Below are positions 59,273 to 64,000 of a stretch of 64,000 nucleotides of DNA, in pieces; the first letter of the stretch is position 1; every line of letters begins with the position of its first letter. Location of the stretch: contig NC_052349.1 in NCBI RefSeq assembly GCF_009727055.1, positions 44,207,375 to 44,271,374 of the forward strand, given 5' to 3'. Made by a program: the position numbers and the translations under genes. This DNA comes from Benincasa hispida. Its lineage: Eukaryota > Streptophyta > Magnoliopsida > Cucurbitales > Cucurbitaceae. The notes beneath the pieces are model-generated. The model was not told the DNA's origin. It was given only the letters and a program-made list of their open reading frames with translations, and did not search any database.

Positions 59273-61418
59273 TGAAGGATATCAAAGAGAACCAATGAGT
59301 GGAAGCAAGATCGTTCCAAATTCATTGTGACAGAATTACAAGCATTCACAAACATACAAACTAGTTATGCATCTCTAACAAAATTGCGGCATGCTTTAGA
59401 AATTAAATACAAAAGGGAGTGAAAGAATTACTTTTGAAGAACTCTTCTTTCATAGGTCTCTCCTCACGTGAAGACTTAGATCAGCACCTCTTGTTGTCTC
59501 TACGATCGTCAACCCAATCGTCTGGTCAATCACGAACAATCTTCTCCATGAACAAGCAACCTTTCGGACACCACTATTTAGTAACCTTGGTATTCTCGGA
59601 GTGAGAATCCAGGAGGTGTGGGCTCTGTTAGATTTGGTAGAGGGAAGGAGGAAACAACGATCACTTTATACGATCAAGCAAGTGATAGAAGGATACTGTC
59701 TATCGTATAGACTGTGGTGCTTGATCGTTTAGTAAAGGAACACGATCGTTTAGTAAAACAGGTTTGACTGTTTACACGATTGTTTAGAGAAACTCGCTAG
59801 CCACGCGATCGTTTAGTAAAATGCTACATGATCATTTAGATAATAGCGCGTGTACACGATCGTTTAGACAAACACTTGAAGCAGTCGTATAGTCTCTTGT
59901 GAACTAAACGACATGTTGTGTACTCAATGAAGAGATTCAGCGATCCTCATCCAAAATGAAAACATTTTTCATTTTATCCTTCAGTTATAAAAACTTAATA
60001 CAACCTCCCACTTTCACGCACGGTTAAGAAGAAACCATCGACAATTATCTCATAATTGTTTTAATTATAAATAAATATAATAACTAACTTATCATATTAT
60101 ATCATATTATATTTATAACCCTGTAGTTTTAATATCACATCATATGCAACATTTAAACCATAGTCCTTTTCTCATTTACTTGATATAAATCATATTTATA
60201 TCATTTTTCTCTAATTAATGTATCTCATTCATCATGTCAACTATATCATATATAATTGAACCTGTTTACTCATATCATATATAATTAAACCCCCTCTTGT
60301 CGATTTGAACACTTCAAACTGATCCAAAAACTGATTCTCAACTTGAATTTATTGAGCTACCAAGGGGAGCTTATGAACCTATAACTTGAAGCTCCAACAG
60401 TACGTGAATAGCTGACTAAACTCTTTAGCCACGAGATCCACCATCTGTTAACTGTCGGGTACTCGACTAAAGACCGACAACTGCACTATTCTCACTACAG
60501 ATATATTTCTGTATCCATCGGATATAATCAGTCAACAGTATGATAACCCTTCACAGATGCTCGTAAGTACATCTGGGCCAATTTGTCGTTTTGCCCTTGT
60601 AGTTACATCGAACTTCTTAAGTACCACTGATCCCTCTAATGAACAATACATCATAGTCCTACTATAATTGGACATCTCTCGGGCCATGAGAAGGTGTATG
60701 GCGCCACATCGTTCAAGCCCCGGAATCAGCCCTTAAGGAAATAATCTATCTACTTACCCCTACTTCGAGGAAGGAGTGAATTCCATCTTGTGTAGCTAAG
60801 TTCCCAACTCCCTAATCAGAAGAATCCCCAAAGTGGCAGGTTTGAGGTGGCAATGTGGCCACTCCACCCATGTAAATCAAAGAACCGCCCTAAAAGGCAG
60901 GAGTTCCCAACTCACTCATGATTAAGGTTATGTTACCTATGGTCATCCTAGTGAAGTGAAGTCTTTGTCATGAACGACGTTATATAACGAGACTATACAC
61001 TTCGTGATCCGGTCTTATACAAACTCCTTCGTATAGGACACCCCCGCTCGCATGTTTCCACATGAATGATCAGGATTAGACCATTTGTAGCATGTCACAA
61101 AACTTGTTACTATCTACAAAGCGGGCCGCATCCGTAGTATCACTAGGATAAGATTTCCCTCCTATATCCATATACTACATACCATTTTCGTTATCACTTA
61201 AGGCATGATCCACTTGTATGTCTCCACATACATATTTAAGTTACAACAACAACCAAGGATCCTAGTTTATTGGTTTGTGATAAATGCAAATAAAACATCT
61301 CATGTTTCATAGACAACAGTGAAGAAAATATCTCATATTATTACATCACAAGCGTTTGTTCAATACAAGTGTTTATAAACTACAAGACTCAACGAGAGTT
61401 TAGGGCATCAACCCAACA
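59273..61418 (-). mobile_element. Solo LTR D (copia family) with exact 5-bp TSD
   Basis: On the minus strand it starts TGTTGGGTTGATGCCCTAAA (from 61418) and ends ATATCCTTCA (59273), 2146 bp. Direct repeats CAACA at 59268-59272 and 61419-61423 are identical. Together with LTR C it defines the full-length LTR of this family at about 2.1 kb. The short + strand frame at 59419 is an LTR shadow. Confidence 0.9.
59660..59905. repeat. CGATCG short-word array in solo LTR D
   Basis: 'acacgatcgtttagtaaaa', 'gcgatcgtttagtaaaatgc' and 'acacgatcgtttagacaa' recur at 25-45 bp spacing, in the same LTR position as in LTR C. Confidence 0.72.
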
Positions 61419-61423
61419 CAACA

Positions 61424-62655
61424 TATAGACCCTGTTAGTAGATACATCTAAATAGTCGATGATCTTTCTCCTTCAAATGGATAATAGCTCTTTGATGGAA
61501 AGTTAGGCTGGAAATTGTTATGGAAGTCTTAAAAGACCATCATCAATATATGTTATTTTTCTCAAACTTGGTTTCTTGGAAATGAAAAATTTCAATGGTA
61601 AAAGAAATAAAACTCATATCAATTCAAATCTGAGGTGAAATGATGTGAAAATTCAATGCAAAATGTTTGAATGAAGTTAAAAAAAATGTGACTTTTTGAA
61701 AATGAAAATTTAGTTGGTAAAAGAAACAAAATTTACATCAATTCAATTTTGAGATAAAACATACATTGACATATGAAACTTACCTAATTGCTTAGAAAAT
61801 TTGAAATGGGGGACAATCAAAATTTTCCACTATGTCTAAATTGTGATTTTTTTTTTCAAAGATATTGAATTGCAACAAAAATAAATGGATTTTACAGCCT
61901 CATGTCAAGACAACCAAAGGAATCAAGTAGAAAACATGGACAAAATATAGTTTGCAATCAACATAATATAATTTAGTGGGTAACTACAATCAATTTTATA
62001 GCTTATAAATATATTATCAAACACATTTGAAATAATGATTTAAATTAGGATTCAATTTCTGAATCTACTACCAAACACATATTTGAAAACATGAAATACA
62101 ACTCTTTTTTCATTGAATCCATTGTTTTCACATTTATTTTCAAATTACCTACCAAATAAGACCATAATTAGTTAAATTATATGTTATTTTCATAATATAA
62201 TATTATAGTTAATTACTAGAAATTCCATGTTTTTATTAATAATACAAGATTTCACAGTTAGAAAAACTTTGTGAGATGTCATTGAATATAACTTGAAGAA
62301 TAAGATACCATGTATCATTTACAGAGTTAGTAGCTTGATCCTAACAAGACAATTGTTGAACTAGCAAAATAAACCATGTTCAGGATAGTATGAAAAGACT
62401 TCCATACTCCATTCATCTATCATGTGTTAAGTTATCATGCTTTTAAAAATATTATTGGACCTATTGACATTAATGTGGGATCCATTAATTTGTATATATA
62501 TACACACACATTGTCAAGGTGATATGATATATTGCAAAAAGGAGAGGTCAAGGCACAAACTAACCATATGAGCTCACAACTAAGTAAAGAAGCAAAATAA
62601 AGGACAAACTCATATCTTGAATAAGAAGATACGAACAAAAATACAACAAAAGAAA
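61424..62655. other. AT-rich intergenic DNA
   Basis: There is an imperfect direct repeat (about 61585-61640 and 61705-61760, 'ggtaaaagaaa...aaa..catcaattcaa'). Nothing else is supported; the short minus-strand frame at 62435 has no motif. Confidence 0.45.
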
Positions 62656-63845
62656 CTATCCTAGATCATTTGAAAAGTCAAACGGGTCTTGGAGGTTCAC
62701 TAAGAATTTAGACTCATTAGTCACAAAGAAACAATCAACAATCAAAGGGAAGACTTCATCTTGAGAGAACAACACCGAAGGGAGAGAAGAATCTGTGGTA
62801 CCTTTAGGCGACAATGACATCATAGACACCACTAAATCAACTATAGGACTAGACCTAAGGACGCATCCCTGAGCCCCTACCACAACAGAACCTTAAATCA
62901 TAACAACAATTATCCCCTCAGATAGAAGGGAAAAAACCCCACAACTTGATCCTTTAGTAGGGGTAGGGAGTGAACCATCACCAACAGGAGCTAAAGGTGC
63001 TGAAGAGGAGCACCCCTTCAAACCCCCCTCCCCTACCCACACTTATCAACAAAATTATCAAAACCACCACATTTTGAATACTTATGTGGCCTACAAACAT
63101 ACTTTGATCTTAAAATCCTCTTTCGTAATCGAACCATCACAAAACAAGAAATCATCCTCCACTCCTACCTCAATACAAAGATGGGCAAAAGACAATTTCT
63201 GATGCTCCTTAATAGCCTTATCCATACAAATTGATTGACCAACAACATTGGGCACAACACTTAATCCCCGAGGAGTCCATAATCCCAAAGGAACTAGAAG
63301 TAGCTTCACTTATATCGATACCTGATCAAACATGATTGCCTCAGGAACAATATCAAGGACCAATTTTCTCATTAAAATACATCTTCCTCCAATATGCCAA
63401 GGACCATTAGAGATAACCCAATCCCAAGCCTCATTTTTCTGAAACTGAAAAAGAACCAAACCATCTTTCAAGATAGTAACCAATGAAATTTTCATACGAC
63501 CCCACACCTTTGCAGCCAATCAAGAAATAACCTCAAAAGGAAGCCGACCCTCCACAAATTAGCCTACCAAAGAGTAATTCCACAACATAACCCCTTCAGC
63601 AACAACGTCCTCGAGTGGAATCACCACTTTTCGACCCTTTAAAATCATAAAGGGAGAGTAAAGAAGCCTCTCCTTAGAAAAAGAGGTCGAAATGAAAATG
63701 GAAGTGCAAGAGTGGACAAATCCAATCTATCAACATTCCTTAAATAATTTAGACCAGACAAAGAACCTATAGAACCATCTGAGCCCAACCTTGAAGCCAT
63801 CAAACTGGCTTGCACAGGATCATGCCAACTTGAAGTCCAACACAA
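62656..63845 (-). pseudogene. LINE ORF1 remnant (DUF4283 domain)
   Basis: On the minus strand the frame 63519-63310 reads MAAKVWGRMKISL...LVLFQFQKNEAW, then NGPWHIGGRCILMRKLV, the core of DUF4283, found in gag-like ORF1 proteins of plant L1-type LINEs. An in-frame TAA (63310-63312) stands where a Trp of the conserved V-W-V stretch is expected. The frame then continues as LLLVPLGLWTPRGLS and LSFAHLCIEVGVEDD (63309-63091). Further pieces upstream (63845-63645) and downstream (62883-62656) are open but not recognisable. No reverse transcriptase lies within the window. The frame is broken, so it is a pseudogene. Confidence 0.65.
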
Positions 63846-64000
63846 TTAACCAATCTCAAAGAAGACCGTCTTAAACTGGATTTCTCAAACCCTACACTAG
63901 CTAGACTCATTAAACCAGTCGACCCGCGACTAACACTCACGAAAAGCATCACCGCCCAACCCAACCAGTTGGTTTGAATGAACTGTCACTAATTCTAGGG

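Noticed and set aside
62435..62638. 67-codon minus-strand frame near the LINE remnant
   Set aside because: No similarity to LINE proteins or any family, and no regulatory context.

Overview
This looks like AT-rich nuclear DNA of a flowering plant. Supporting signs are GT-AG introns, a CAR-type C2 gene, a calmodulin-like gene, Ty1/copia elements with a tRNA-iMet primer site, hAT MITEs and a MULE that carries a Ulp1 protease. A cucurbit (melon or gourd relative) is my best guess, because Ulp1-carrying MULEs have been described in melon and because the GATAGA/TCTATC repeat seen here is, as I recall, common in cucurbits. That assignment is inference.

Only two ordinary host genes are well supported. 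One is a three-exon C2-DOMAIN ABA-RELATED (CAR) gene on the + strand (5781-7310). The other is an intronless four-EF-hand calmodulin-like gene on the - strand (55830-56309), with a TATA box and a tandem CGCG-box 11-mer upstream.

Layout. 1-5.5 kb: decayed inverted-repeat elements, a solo LTR with a 5-bp target duplication (1231-1598), and a foldback element with arms of about 0.5 kb (1613-3390). 5.5-7.3 kb: the CAR gene. 7.3-12.8 kb: AT-rich intergenic DNA with small repeats. 12.8-23 kb: nested LTRs with a hAT MITE, present twice. The two copies are separated at 17986-18023 by the artificial Tn5 mosaic-end palindrome of a Nextera mate-pair junction, so the second copy is almost certainly an assembly artefact. 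24.1-45.4 kb: one copia element (split 5' LTR, PBS, leader, duplicated gag-protease, damaged pol, 3' LTR). Its 5' LTR is interrupted by an 11.4-kb MULE (24817-36265). The MULE carries a DUF1985-Ulp1 pseudogene and a mudrA pseudogene in convergent orientation, and is itself interrupted by an LTR-like insertion, an unclassified insertion and a solo LTR that lands at the protease's catalytic Cys codon. 45.4-55.8 kb: intergenic repeats and a second, truncated copia. 55.8-56.5 kb: the EF-hand gene. 56.9-64 kb: a hAT MITE, a GATAGA/TCTATC palindrome array, a solo LTR with exact TSDs (59273-61418) and a LINE ORF1 (DUF4283) remnant.

I find no evidence of an undescribed multi-gene system. The most useful results are the assembly faults, the nested-insertion chronology, and several short-word arrays (CGATCG, GAGCGAGA, GATAGA/TCTATC) whose roles are unexplained.
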